From JBGRPZ01 sp041725955 (lineage in GTDB: Bacteria > Bacteroidota > Bacteroidia > Bacteroidales > JBGRPZ01), in NCBI GenBank assembly GCA_041725955.1, contig JBGRQE010000008.1, positions 22,163 through 86,162 on the forward strand: 64,000 nucleotides of DNA. The letters run 5' to 3'. Under the pieces are notes generated by a model. It ran no database searches. It was not told the DNA's origin and saw nothing but the letters and a program-made list of their open reading frames with translations. Below, piece by piece: positions 25,112-35,113 of the stretch. Position numbers and translations under genes: made by a program. The stretch's first letter is position 1. Every line of letters begins with the position of its first letter.

Positions 25112-28100
25112 TTATATTATTTCTTCCAGAGTTTTTAATGCCTTACTAACTCCTTTTATATTCTTAAAGCTTAAGCTTAATTTTCCATCTTTTTCTCGCA
25201 TTGTACATTTCTTGGAATTCATTTGTACGTATTGCAAAAGATCGGTAAACTCCTTGCTCTCATAAAAAGTATTTTTCTGATCGTTTATAAACCAAACTAC
25301 CATTTTTTCGAACTTGAGCACAATCTTTTCTACTCCCATTTTCTTAGCTTTCCATCTTAATCTTATGGTTTGAATAAGCTCACTGGTTTCTTTGGGTATA
25401 GGACCAAATCGATCTTCAAGACTTTTGGTAAATTCCTGAAGCTTATCTTCTTCTTGAATATGATCAAGCTCTTTATATAAATTCAATCGTTCGGCGATAT
25501 TATCTAAATAAAAATCAGGAATCATTAAAGCCAAATCTGTTTCTATCTGACATTCGTACACAAAAGCCTTTTTCTCTTTTTTCTCTTCTGCAAAGGTATC
25601 TTTAAACTCATCTTCTTTCAGCTCCTGAATGGCTTCATCCAAGATTTTATGATACATTTCAAACCCGATATCAGAAATAAATCCGCTTTGCTCACCTCCA
25701 AGAATATCACCAGCTCCACGAATATCTAAATCTCTCATGGCCACATTGAATCCTCCACCTAATTCACTAAATTCCTCTATAGCTTTTAATCGCTTTCTTG
25801 CATCCTGAGTTAAACTTATCATTGGAGGAGAAAGAAGATAACAGAATGCTTTTTTATTTGAACGTCCTACACGACCACGCATTTGATGCAATTCACTCAA
25901 TCCAAAATGTTGAGCCTCATTAATTATAATTGTATTTGCATTAGAAATATCCAAGCCCGACTCAATAATCTTTGTAGCAAGAAGCACATCGTACTCTCCT
26001 TCAATAAAGCCCAACATAACTTTTTCAAGCTTAGTTCCATCAAGTTTACCATGCGCAATTCCTACACGAACACCAGGTACAAACTTCTTTATCATAGCTT
26101 CAATATCTAGAATATTGCCAACTCGATTGTGTACAAAGAAAACCTGACCTCCTCTAGAAACCTCATATGAAATTGCATCTCTTATAATTTCAGGACTAAA
26201 CGACCTTAATTGAGTTTCTACTGGATATCTATTGGGTGGAGGAGTATTGATAATACTCAAATCTCTGGCTCCCATAAGCGAGAACTGCAAAGTTCGTGGA
26301 ATTGGAGTAGCTGTTAATGTTAAGGTATCTACATTTACTTTTATTGATTTTAATTTTTCTTTAACCGCAACACCAAACTTCTGCTCTTCATCAATTACCA
26401 ATAGCCCCAAATCATTAAACTTAATATCTTTCCCTACAAGCCTGTGAGTACCTATAATAATATCAAGTTTTCCTTCTTCTAGTTTCTTTAAGGTTTCTTT
26501 TTGCTTTTTGGCAGATTTAAAGCGGTTTATATAGTCAATATCTACAGGAAATTCTATCAAACGCTCACGGAAAGTTTTATAGTGCTGCAAAGCAAGTATG
26601 GTTGTAGGAACAAGAATAGCAACTTGTTTTCCATCAGTTACAGCTTTAAAAGCAGCTCGAATGGCAATTTCAGTTTTTCCAAACCCTACATCACCACAAA
26701 CCAAACGATCCATAGGAAATGCTTGTTCCATATCCTTTTTAGTATCCACTGTAGCCTTATACTGGTCAGGAGTATCTTCATATATAAAAGAGGCTTCTAA
26801 TTCTGTTTGCAAATATGAATCGTTGCTATACTGAAATCCTTTAGCTGCTTTACGTTTGGCATACAAATGAATCAATTCTCGAGCAATATCTTTAACCTTG
26901 GATTTTGTCTTTTGCTTTAACTTATTCCAAGCCTGAGAACCCAATTTATTCAGTTTCGGTTCAGTTCCTTCTTTACCTGTATATTTTGAAATGCGATGTA
27001 AAGAATGAATAGAGACATAAAGAATATCGCTGTTTTTATAGGTCAAGCGAATTACCTCTTGCAGTTTACCATTATTCTCAATCCTACTTAAGCCTTCAAA
27101 CCTACCTACACCATGATCAATATGAGTTACATAATCGCCAGGCTGTAAATCGTATAATTCCTTTAAACTAAGCTTTTCTTTACTCTTAAACCTATTCCTT
27201 AAATGAAACCGCTGATATCGTTCAAAAATCTGATGATCGGTAAAGCATAAGAGTTTTAGGTCGTCATCTACAAATCCTTCATGCAAAGGACAATTTAAAC
27301 CTTCAAGAAATTCCCCATCTAAAGAAGACGTAATTCCCATATCAAGAGCAATTTGTTTTACTCTTTCAATCTGATTTAAATTATCGGAAGAAAGTAAAAT
27401 CTGGAAATCCTTTTCCTTATATGAAGAAAGTTCTTTAAATAGAAGTTCAAAATTCTTATTAAAGCTTGGCTGAATACTAGTATGGAAAGAAATATGCTCA
27501 GCATTGTTAAATTGAGACTGAGTACCAAATTCTATAATTGGATATGAAGTTAATTCTTTTGCCCATTCACTTCCAGAACAAAAAAGCTCTTGAGGTTTCA
27601 AATGGTCTAGAGCAGAATCTATATTTTGAAATATCTTTTCTGCCTTATCAAATTCTTTCTGAATAATGTCGGCACAAAAAGCAATATCTTCAATCCAAAC
27701 ATGCACATTTGAAGGTAAATATTCAAGTATATTTTGCCTTCGTTCTTGAATAACTCTCTGATGTAAATTGGGAACAATATGAATACTTGACAATTTCTCT
27801 ATAGACAACTGCTTTTCTGGATCAAAGGTTCGAATACTCTCTACCTCATCACCAAAGAATTCAATCCGAAAAGGAAGATCGTTACTAAAACTAAAGACAT
27901 CAATAATTCCTCCACGAATTGCAAACTGACCCGGTTCAACCACGAAATCAACTCTTTCAAAACTATATTCCAAGAGTACATCCGAAATAAAATCTAAATT
28001 GACAGATTCATTCACCTTAAGTTTAAGGGTATTCTTATTCAAAAAAGATTTGGTAATTACTTTCTCCGACAAAGCTTCAGGATGAGTAACTACAACTGTC

Positions 28101-28474
28101 ATTTTTGTTGAATTTTGAACCCTACTCAATACTTCTGTTCTCAACAAAACATTAGCATTATCTATCTTTTCAATTTCGTATGGACGTTGATAAGATGTAG
28201 GATAGAAAAGAATTTTCTTTTTAGAATAATCAGCATCTCTTTCCTGAAATATATTCTCTAGATCATTACAAAAGTATGCAGCCTGCTCCTTTTCAGGAAT
28301 CACAACCAAATGAATACCTTTTTGCTTGACCAAGCTAGCAGATATGACAGCTGCTCTAGCAGATCCTTTTAAGTTCTCTGCGAAAATCCGTTTTGATTTT
28401 TTATCCAAAAGTTCAGATAATTCTTGAACCTTTGGATGCTTCTTATATATGTCTAAAAAAAATTCAGTTTTCAA
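25112..28474 (-). CDS. mfd: Transcription-repair coupling factor Mfd
   Basis: A 1120-residue ATPase that pushes stalled RNA polymerase off damaged DNA and recruits UvrA. It has an N-terminal UvrB-like region (residues ~10-330) and the RNA polymerase-binding CarD-like domain (LQPGDYVTHIDHGVGRFEGL, ~450). The superfamily 2 helicase/translocase core has Walker A GDVGFGKTE (~592-600), VIDEEQKFG and LTATPIPRTL, plus the motor-2 motifs GLDISNANT and QMRGRVGR. The C-terminal TRCF domain follows (~960-1080). The length is normal. It is transcribed alone or ahead of nothing obvious; the metallophosphatase gene upstream ends 77 bp away. Confidence 0.97.
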   Translation of the reverse strand: MKTEFFLDIYKKHPKVQELSELLDKKSKRIFAENLKGSARAAVISASLVKQKGIHLVVIPEKEQAAYFCNDLENIFQERDADYSKKKILFYPTSYQRPYEIEKIDNANVLLRTEVLSRVQNSTKMTVVVTHPEALSEKVITKSFLNKNTLKLKVNESVNLDFISDVLLEYSFERVDFVVEPGQFAIRGGIIDVFSFSNDLPFRIEFFGDEVESIRTFDPEKQLSIEKLSSIHIVPNLHQRVIQERRQNILEYLPSNVHVWIEDIAFCADIIQKEFDKAEKIFQNIDSALDHLKPQELFCSGSEWAKELTSYPIIEFGTQSQFNNAEHISFHTSIQPSFNKNFELLFKELSSYKEKDFQILLSSDNLNQIERVKQIALDMGITSSLDGEFLEGLNCPLHEGFVDDDLKLLCFTDHQIFERYQRFHLRNRFKSKEKLSLKELYDLQPGDYVTHIDHGVGRFEGLSRIENNGKLQEVIRLTYKNSDILYVSIHSLHRISKYTGKEGTEPKLNKLGSQAWNKLKQKTKSKVKDIARELIHLYAKRKAAKGFQYSNDSYLQTELEASFIYEDTPDQYKATVDTKKDMEQAFPMDRLVCGDVGFGKTEIAIRAAFKAVTDGKQVAILVPTTILALQHYKTFRERLIEFPVDIDYINRFKSAKKQKETLKKLEEGKLDIIIGTHRLVGKDIKFNDLGLLVIDEEQKFGVAVKEKLKSIKVNVDTLTLTATPIPRTLQFSLMGARDLSIINTPPPNRYPVETQLRSFSPEIIRDAISYEVSRGGQVFFVHNRVGNILDIEAMIKKFVPGVRVGIAHGKLDGTKLEKVMLGFIEGEYDVLLATKIIESGLDISNANTIIINEAQHFGLSELHQMRGRVGRSNKKAFCYLLSPPMISLTQDARKRLKAIEEFSELGGGFNVAMRDLDIRGAGDILGGEQSGFISDIGFEMYHKILDEAIQELKEDEFKDTFAEEKKEKKAFVYECQIETDLALMIPDFYLDNIAERLNLYKELDHIQEEDKLQEFTKSLEDRFGPIPKETSELIQTIRLRWKAKKMGVEKIVLKFEKMVVWFINDQKNTFYESKEFTDLLQYVQMNSKKCTMREKDGKLSLSFKNIKGVSKALKTLEEII

Positions 28475-28550
28475 ATCCGTACACTTTTTTGATCTGCAAA
28501 TTTAAATAAATAAATATGGAGAATTTAGACTATGTATAATCCAGAAAACA

Positions 28551-29633
28551 TTATCCTATTTTTACCTTTTCCTTTTTATGTACATAAAACCTATACCATA
28601 CCCCATCTTCATATAATAATACTTCTTCCTGCTCTATATTTCCAAAAGGAACATCAATACCAAAAGCAGCTCCATCATAAAACGACTCAATATGAGCTTG
28701 TGTAGTATGCCCAAACACAAGATAATTCGAATTATAAACCTTTAGTATTTTTTTAAAATCACTTGTATTTACAATAGATTTCCCAACCCATGGCATTATA
28801 TAACCTCTGTACCATAACGGACCATAAGAACCTGTCAAAAGCTCCTCCTTACTATTTCGTCTTACAATAAGAGAATCATCTAATATTCGACGTATCTGAA
28901 TATTAATATCTTCAAGATAAGGAAAAGCCTCACTAACCTCAGCACTTAAGCCTGCATGAACAAACAAAACATCTCCGATTCTAATTACAGAATTGCGCGA
29001 TCTAAGCCAACTACCCAGTATAAAATCGCTATTATATAGATCAGAATAATCGATATTATGCTTTTCACACAAATATACATAGTGAGGATGTAAAAAACGA
29101 TGATCCTTATTTAAATTCATCCATTCATGATTCCCCAATAAGAAATGGACCTTTCCTCCAGCCCGCTCAGACTCTTGATTAAGCTGATATATTTTCCATA
29201 GTAAAGAGGTTACCTGATTACCTCTATCAAAAACATCACCTATAATAACAACATGTCCATTACCAAAAATCCAACTTCCTTGCTTATTGATTACGTTTGC
29301 GGCAAGTAAAGCACGGATCAACCGATTATAATCGCCATGCAAGTCACCAATTGCCACAATTTTTTCTACAGCAGAAAAAACGCTGGCAGGTGCAGAGTGG
29401 AATAGCTTAGCATTGAATTTAGGAATGTACTTTTCGTGATTTATTTCGACTTCAACTTCAACATTTTCATCAATTGATATTTTGTCTGAGTCGACAGAAA
29501 GTAAAGCTTTGTTAAAATCATAATTGAAGTATAATACTTCTAGGCATTTTTCATACTTCAAAACACGTATATGCGGACCATCGACAAAATTATGGGAGGG
29601 TTGATTACTTTCAACATCATATTTAAGTAACAT
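28551..29633 (-). CDS. Calcineurin-like metallophosphoesterase
   Basis: A 360-residue protein. The metal-site motifs are all present in order: GDLHGD (Asp97, His99), GDVFDRG (Asp133, Asp136), GNHEW (Asn168, His169), FVHAGLS and VFGHTTQ. This arrangement is that of the PPP-type/Shewanella-like phosphatases of bacteria. The first ~85 residues are a separate beta-rich region without a clear family. No signal peptide is visible, so it is probably cytoplasmic. It is divergent from glsA at 29913, with ~280 bp of AT-rich DNA between. The natural substrate is unknown. Confidence 0.88.
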   Translation of the reverse strand: MLLKYDVESNQPSHNFVDGPHIRVLKYEKCLEVLYFNYDFNKALLSVDSDKISIDENVEVEVEINHEKYIPKFNAKLFHSAPASVFSAVEKIVAIGDLHGDYNRLIRALLAANVINKQGSWIFGNGHVVIIGDVFDRGNQVTSLLWKIYQLNQESERAGGKVHFLLGNHEWMNLNKDHRFLHPHYVYLCEKHNIDYSDLYNSDFILGSWLRSRNSVIRIGDVLFVHAGLSAEVSEAFPYLEDINIQIRRILDDSLIVRRNSKEELLTGSYGPLWYRGYIMPWVGKSIVNTSDFKKILKVYNSNYLVFGHTTQAHIESFYDGAAFGIDVPFGNIEQEEVLLYEDGVWYRFYVHKKEKVKIG

Positions 29634-29912
29634 AAAAAGAAGATTAAGATTGACATCGCGCTCCTAAATACAGAGAAGCTTTTTTAGTCTATTGTATTTA
29701 TAACGACAATTGATAAAACATCATATTTGACGACCATCAAAAACATAAGCAAAAGAATATAAATCAAACAAATAACAACAATCATAAGGCAGAAAAACTA
29801 AGCTCTCCATAGATTTTACAGTAAAGAATAAGAGAATATAAAAAAGAGTTATTCCTATTTGGGTTATTTATCTAATTTTGTAGTTCTTTTGTAAAGAAAT
29901 TTGGAAATTCAG

Positions 29913-30764
29913 ATGGAGAAAAACAAAAAATCGGATCTTGAATTAATTAATGTTAGGAGAATAATAGGAGAAAAAAGTACAACACTTTTAAAAGTTCTTC
30001 CTAATTTTTTAATAGAATATCTAAGGCGTATTCTTCATGAAGAAGCAATAAATGACTTCTTGATTCGTACTGAAGGGAGACATGGTTTGCCATTCATTGA
30101 TGATATAATGAATGAGTTTGCTGGAGAAACGGAAATTATAGGACTAGAAAACATAAGTAAATCCGATAGAATTTTGGTTGCTTCAAACCATCCTCTTGGG
30201 GGATTGGATGGTATTGCTCTTATTCAGGCTATTGGAAAAGCCAGAAAGGATATTCTATTTCCTGTAAATGATATTTTATTACATGTTGCAGGACTTAGAG
30301 AATTTTTCATTCCAGTAAACAAACATGGAAGTAATGCAGAAAACATCAAAATCTTCAATAAATCCTTTGAATCGGATAATGCTCTTTTGTTTTTCCCTGC
30401 TGGATTAGTTTCCCGTAAGAACAAAAAAACAATTGCAGATCTTGAATGGAAAAAAACATTTATCACTAAATGCAAAAGATATGAAAGGAATATTATCCCA
30501 ACACATATCTCTGGTGAGAACAGCTTGTTCTTTTACCGTTTAGCTAGAATTAGAAAAAAATTGGGGATAAAGGCAAATATTGAAATGCTTTACCTTGTAG
30601 ATGAATTCTACAAGCAAGGAAACAAAAAGTTAAAGATTACATTTGGAAAGCCAATACCTTATGAATCTTTAGACAAAAAATATACTGATAAACAATGGGC
30701 GGCAAAAATTCGGCAGCACATTTATCAATTAAACCTTAATCCCAATCAACTTTTTTCAGAATAA
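29913..30764 (+). CDS. glsA: PlsC-like O-acyltransferase, GlsA type
   Basis: A 283-residue lysophospholipid-acyltransferase-fold protein. Its acyltransferase motif SNHPLGGLDG (His93, Asp99) has one residue more than the standard NHx4D, as in the hemolysin/ornithine-lipid related branch. FFPAGLVSR is the second motif. I use ATG 29913; a TTG four codons upstream (29901) is also open. It is followed 41 bp on by a GNAT N-acyltransferase, the gene order known for glycine lipid synthesis in Bacteroides (GlsA adds the second, ester-linked chain). The product here is inferred to be a glycine- or ornithine-type aminolipid. A TAATTTTG box lies at 29873-29880. Confidence 0.82.
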   Translation: MEKNKKSDLELINVRRIIGEKSTTLLKVLPNFLIEYLRRILHEEAINDFLIRTEGRHGLPFIDDIMNEFAGETEIIGLENISKSDRILVASNHPLGGLDGIALIQAIGKARKDILFPVNDILLHVAGLREFFIPVNKHGSNAENIKIFNKSFESDNALLFFPAGLVSRKNKKTIADLEWKKTFITKCKRYERNIIPTHISGENSLFFYRLARIRKKLGIKANIEMLYLVDEFYKQGNKKLKITFGKPIPYESLDKKYTDKQWAAKIRQHIYQLNLNPNQLFSE

Positions 30765-30805
30765 CAGGTTTATAAGAAAATTGGAATCTCAAAAATAATA
30801 AGTAA

Positions 30806-31738
30806 ATGGAAACCATAATTCCAGCTGTCGAAAAAGAATTGCTAGAAGCAGAACTTACACAAGAAAAATTTGTAAGGAAGACCAATAACGGAAATAACGA
30901 AATTTATATATTTTCTCATAAAGACAGCCCTAATTTGATGAAGGAATTGGGTAGATTAAGAGAAATTACTTTCCGTGATGCTGGTGGAGGAACGGGAAAA
31001 GAATGTGATTTGGACGAATACGACTTGAACGAGCCTGCATTTAAACAACTAATCGTTTGGAATCCAACCGAAAAAGATATTATCGGAGGCTACCGTTTTA
31101 TCCGTTGTGAAAAATTAATCGTAAATAACGATTACTCAAAGGCGCATACGCCTACCTCAAGATTATTTCACCTCTCGGATAAATTTAAGCAAGAATATTT
31201 TCCCCAAACTGTTGAGTTGGGAAGATCTTTTGTCCAACCCAATTATCAACCCACATATAATATTAGAAAAGGAATGTATGCCTTAGATAATATATGGGAT
31301 GGACTTGGTGCAATTGTTAAGGACAATCCTGATATAAAATATCTCTTTGGTAAAGTTACTATGTATCCACATTACGATCGCTTAGCCAGAGATCTTGTAC
31401 TTCACTTCCTTAACAAACATTTTCCTGATCCAGATAAATTGGTATACCCAAGAAAGCCTTTACAACTGAGTACTCAGAAAAAAGTCCTAGACAATATATT
31501 CTGTGGTTGCAATTATGATGAAGACTACAAAATTCTAATGCAAAAGGTAAGAAGACTAAATGAAAACATTCCTCCATTAGTGAATGCTTATATGAATCTA
31601 TCTTCAACCATGAGAACTTTTGGCACAGCTGTAAACGATCATTTTGGAAATGTAGAAGAAACTGGAATAATCGTAACCATAGCAGACATATACGATTTTA
31701 AAATTGATCGACACGTTGGTTCCTACATAAAAGGTTAA
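30806..31738 (+). CDS. glsB: GNAT-fold N-acyltransferase for aminolipids, GlsB type
   Basis: A 310-residue protein of the OlsB/GlsB-like acyltransferase group, which transfers a hydroxy fatty acyl chain from acyl-ACP to the amino group of glycine or ornithine. Recognisable stretches are LRREITFRDAGG-like (LREITFRDAGGGTGKECDLD), the core IIGGYRFIRCEK, and VELGRSFVQPNYQP, the GNAT acyl-binding turn. It sits between glsA (41 bp upstream) and yihA (23 bp downstream). Glycine as the amino acid is inferred from the phylum; the sequence alone does not distinguish it from ornithine or serine. Confidence 0.82.
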   Translation: METIIPAVEKELLEAELTQEKFVRKTNNGNNEIYIFSHKDSPNLMKELGRLREITFRDAGGGTGKECDLDEYDLNEPAFKQLIVWNPTEKDIIGGYRFIRCEKLIVNNDYSKAHTPTSRLFHLSDKFKQEYFPQTVELGRSFVQPNYQPTYNIRKGMYALDNIWDGLGAIVKDNPDIKYLFGKVTMYPHYDRLARDLVLHFLNKHFPDPDKLVYPRKPLQLSTQKKVLDNIFCGCNYDEDYKILMQKVRRLNENIPPLVNAYMNLSSTMRTFGTAVNDHFGNVEETGIIVTIADIYDFKIDRHVGSYIKG

Positions 31739-31761
31739 TCAATAATAAAAAAAGGAATTTG

Positions 31762-32367
31762 ATGAAAATACATAGCGCTGAGTTTCTAATTAGCAACACA
31801 AAAGCAAATTTATGCCCAGCTCCTTCTAAAGCAGAATATGCTTTTATAGGAAGATCGAATGTTGGAAAATCCTCATTGATAAATGCCTTATGCAATAAGA
31901 AAGGATTAGCAAAAACCTCCTCCACTCCTGGCAAAACACAACTAATCAACCACTTTATTATTGATAATCAATGGTATTTAGTTGATTTACCAGGATATGG
32001 TTATGCCAAGGTTTCAAAAACACAAAGAGCTAAATTTCAGAAAATGATTCAAGGGTACTTAATGAATCGTGAAAATCTGATGTGTACTTTTGTTCTTATC
32101 GACAGCAGGCTTGAACCTCAAAAAGCTGATCTTGAGTTTATAGACTATATGGGAATGAACGGGCTTCCTTTTGCTATTGCATTTACAAAATCAGATAAGC
32201 TAAAGCAAAAAATCTTGCATGACAATATTCAGCACTATAAAGATGTCTTAAGTGAAAACTGGGAAGAATTACCTCCAATTTTTGTCACTAGTTCAGAAAA
32301 AAATAGAGGAATTAGTGATATTGGAGATTACATTGAAGAAATGAACACAATGTATAATTCGCTTTAA
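31762..32367 (+). CDS. yihA: Ribosome biogenesis GTP-binding protein YihA/YsxC (EngB)
   Basis: A 201-residue GTPase needed for large ribosomal subunit assembly. The G motifs are complete: GRSNVGKSSLINAL (G1), the Thr of TSSTPGKTQ (G2), DLPGYGYA (G3), TKSDK (G4) and TSSEK (G5). ATG 31762 is used in preference to the overlapping TTG one codon earlier. It is the last gene of the glsA-glsB-yihA run and is followed by a strong terminator. Length is normal for the family. Confidence 0.95.
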   Translation: MKIHSAEFLISNTKANLCPAPSKAEYAFIGRSNVGKSSLINALCNKKGLAKTSSTPGKTQLINHFIIDNQWYLVDLPGYGYAKVSKTQRAKFQKMIQGYLMNRENLMCTFVLIDSRLEPQKADLEFIDYMGMNGLPFAIAFTKSDKLKQKILHDNIQHYKDVLSENWEELPPIFVTSSEKNRGISDIGDYIEEMNTMYNSL

Positions 32368-32390
32368 AAGACACACAAGTACTCATAAAA

Positions 32391-32430
32391 AACGAAAACC
32401 ACTCAATGTGAGTGGTTTTCGTTTTTTTTA
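32391..32430 (+). terminator. Rho-independent terminator after yihA
   Basis: 15-bp stem AACGAAAACCACTCA/TGAGTGGTTTTCGTT (32391-32405/32409-32423), tight loop, then a T-run. Confidence 0.9.
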
Positions 32431-32511
32431 TATAAAATAAATTTCCAAAACTTATGTTTTTTCTTTTATTGCCGTGCAATTTTACTCAAATGTAAACTAA
32501 GTGAAAACAAA

Positions 32512-33930
32512 ATGGTTTTTAGTGGCATTTTATTTATTTTCTATTTTCTCCCCATTTTCTTATTGGTCTATCAAATCGCTAGGCAAAAACAGAAAAATTG
32601 GATTATATTAATAGCCAGTATTTTATTTTATAGCTGGGGAGCTCCAAAATTTGTATTTGTAATTCTAGCATCGACAATTCTCGACTTCTTTATTGTACGT
32701 AAGATATGGGAAAGTGAAGGAGTAAAGAAGAAACTATTCCTTAGTGCTTCTTTAGCTATGAACTTAGGACTTTTGGCCTATTTCAAATATGCAAACTTCT
32801 TTATTGACAATGTAAATGCTTTTTTATCAAATTTTGGTGGACAAGATATTATTTGGACAAAGATAGCTCTTCCCATAGGGATTTCTTTCTATACTTTCCA
32901 AACACTAACTTATGCTGTCGATGTTTATAGAGGTCAACATGCTCCTTTAAAGAAAGTAAATGACTACCTTTTATACATTATGTCATTTCCTCAAATGATT
33001 GCAGGACCTATTGTAAGATACAATACTATTGCAACTCAAATAACAAATCGTGAAGACACTTATAACAATAAACTAATTGGTTTCTACAGATTTTCAATTG
33101 GTTTGGCAAAGAAAATATTAATTGCTAATGTAATGGGTGCCCAAGCCGACTTAATAATGAATGGCGATATTGCTGGGATTGGTTCAAATATGGCTTGGTT
33201 AGCAACCATAGCATATACCTTACAGATTTATTTTGATTTTGCAGGATATTCAGATATGGCAATAGGTCTTGGAAGAATGATGGGATTCACTTTTCCTGAA
33301 AACTTCAACTCCCCTTACATATCAAAAAGTATAACAGAATTCTGGAGAAGATGGCATATAACCTTAGGTGGTTTTATGCGTGATTACTTATACATTCCAT
33401 TAGGTGGCAGCAGGGTTACTCCTAGTCGAGTATTCTTTAACTTATGGTTTATCTTTCTTGTGTCGGGATTATGGCATGGGGCTTCTTGGAATTTTGTGTT
33501 ATGGGGTGCATTTCATGGTTTCTTTCTAATTCTTGACAGAGCTTTCTTACTTAAAGTAATGGAAAAAGCAGGGAAGATTCCAAGTATTATATTAACCTTC
33601 TTTATTGTAATGGTAGGCTGGGTTATTTTTAGACTTGAAGACTTTGAGAAAATGAAAATATTTTTAGCAGAAATGTTTTCTGGTCATGCAAGCTTAAGTC
33701 TACCTAAAACCACTCCTGAATTTTATCCTATTTTGATAATAGCTATAATATTCTCATTTATTGGACTTAGTAAAGTTGGAAAAAAACTGGAAGACTTTTT
33801 CTTTTTTAGAAAAGAATATTCTCCAAGTCAAAACATTTTGCTTAGTGTTTTTTCAGTAGTTTTAGTTGCTATATGCGCTGGGGCAATAACAACAACAGGC
33901 TTTAATCCTTTTATTTACTTTAGATTCTAG
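32512..33930 (+). CDS. MBOAT O-acyltransferase, AlgI-like (second copy)
   Basis: A 472-residue membrane acyltransferase paralogous to the one at 3654, with the same architecture and the same residue numbers for both family histidines: FWRRWHITLGGFM (His282) and LWHGASW (His322). It begins MVFSGILFIFYFLP, the classical AlgI start. It is paired with its own SGNH partner 6 bp downstream, as in the first locus, but has no glycosyltransferase beside it. The two loci probably acetylate different surface polymers, or the same one at different steps. No alginate synthesis genes are in the window. Confidence 0.88.
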   Translation: MVFSGILFIFYFLPIFLLVYQIARQKQKNWIILIASILFYSWGAPKFVFVILASTILDFFIVRKIWESEGVKKKLFLSASLAMNLGLLAYFKYANFFIDNVNAFLSNFGGQDIIWTKIALPIGISFYTFQTLTYAVDVYRGQHAPLKKVNDYLLYIMSFPQMIAGPIVRYNTIATQITNREDTYNNKLIGFYRFSIGLAKKILIANVMGAQADLIMNGDIAGIGSNMAWLATIAYTLQIYFDFAGYSDMAIGLGRMMGFTFPENFNSPYISKSITEFWRRWHITLGGFMRDYLYIPLGGSRVTPSRVFFNLWFIFLVSGLWHGASWNFVLWGAFHGFFLILDRAFLLKVMEKAGKIPSIILTFFIVMVGWVIFRLEDFEKMKIFLAEMFSGHASLSLPKTTPEFYPILIIAIIFSFIGLSKVGKKLEDFFFFRKEYSPSQNILLSVFSVVLVAICAGAITTTGFNPFIYFRF

Positions 33931-33936
33931 GTAATT

Positions 33937-35091
33937 ATGAAAGAGAAATCCAAGAAGATTCAAAAAGGACTATATATATTTATATTAGTTATTCTTTTTA
34001 TACCACTAACTCAACATATTACACATTTTTTAAACGAGAAAAGCCTAGGAGGATATATAACTAAAGTAGATTGCCCAAATCTATCTATGGAAAAATGGCT
34101 CAGTAACGAATTTCAAGATAATTTTTCTAATTATACCAATTCGAACTTTGGCTTTAGAAATTCATTTGTAAGATTGAGCAATCAAATATCATATTCTTTA
34201 TTTTCAAAGTTACGCGCTAACTCAGTTGTTATAGGAAAAAAAGAATATTTATATGAAGAAAACTACATTAAAGAATACTTGGGGCAAAACTTTATTGGCG
34301 AGAAAAAAATTCAAGATAAAGTCTGGAAGCTTAAAAAGATTCAAGACACCTTAGCTTCTAAGGGAATATTCTTATTCAATGTTATCGCTCCAGGAAAAGG
34401 AAGTTATTATCCAGAATATATTCCTGAAAAATATCATCCTGATAAGAAATCAGAAACCAATTACCAAGCCTACATAAAAGAATTTAAATCTGAAAAAATA
34501 AATTATGTAGACTTTAATCAATGGTTTAAAAACATGAAAGATACCACTTCAAATATTCTTTATCCAAAATGTGGAATCCATTGGAGTTATTATGGTGAAT
34601 TTTTGGCTGCAGATTCTATTATTCACTATATAGAAAAAAAGCAACATGTTAACTTAACCCATTTAAAGGTAACTGAAATCGAAAAAAGCAGTCCTAAACA
34701 CAGAGATAGTGATATTGCTAAAGGGTTAAATCTAATGTTTGAGTTAGACAATCAGAAACTGACTTACCCCAAGTTTACTTTTACTCAAGATAATGTTACC
34801 CAAAAATATAAACTTCTTGCAGTTGCTGATAGTTTTTTCTGGGGAATGTTTAACTGGGGATTTTCAAACAGAATTTTTGACAATAGTCAATTCTGGTATT
34901 ACAATAATAGTATATACCCTGATAGTTTTGAGAAACCTATTTCAGTAAAAGATGTTGATATAATTCAAGAAGTAGAAAAAAACAAATTTATTATGCTGAT
35001 GAGTACTGATGGTAATTTGTATAAATATGCCTTTGGATTTATCGATATGCTATACGATGCATATTATCCATCTTCAGAAAACAAGAAATAG
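33937..35091 (+). CDS. AlgJ/AlgX-like SGNH protein (second copy), with altered Asp-x-His motif
   Basis: A 384-residue protein with an N-terminal membrane anchor (residues ~10-28) and a periplasmic AlgX/DHHW-like domain. The histidine of the catalytic pair is present (His215 in CGIHWSYYGE), but the Asp two residues before it is Gly213. The nucleophile Ser299 is in a normal ADSFFWG setting. The first copy shows the mirror image (Asp210 kept, Asp before Ser lost). It starts 6 bp after the MBOAT gene and is followed by a terminator. It may be weakly active, use another acid residue, or serve as a non-catalytic binding partner. Confidence 0.72.
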   Translation: MKEKSKKIQKGLYIFILVILFIPLTQHITHFLNEKSLGGYITKVDCPNLSMEKWLSNEFQDNFSNYTNSNFGFRNSFVRLSNQISYSLFSKLRANSVVIGKKEYLYEENYIKEYLGQNFIGEKKIQDKVWKLKKIQDTLASKGIFLFNVIAPGKGSYYPEYIPEKYHPDKKSETNYQAYIKEFKSEKINYVDFNQWFKNMKDTTSNILYPKCGIHWSYYGEFLAADSIIHYIEKKQHVNLTHLKVTEIEKSSPKHRDSDIAKGLNLMFELDNQKLTYPKFTFTQDNVTQKYKLLAVADSFFWGMFNWGFSNRIFDNSQFWYYNNSIYPDSFEKPISVKDVDIIQEVEKNKFIMLMSTDGNLYKYAFGFIDMLYDAYYPSSENKK

Positions 35092-35113
35092 TACAAAAAA
35101 AGTATAAATAAGC

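Noticed and set aside
3654..35091. Alginate biosynthesis cluster
   Set aside because: AlgI-like, AlgX-like and alginate-export-like proteins are present at scattered places, but there is no polymerase, epimerase, lyase or GDP-mannose dehydrogenase; these families are widespread outside alginate producers.
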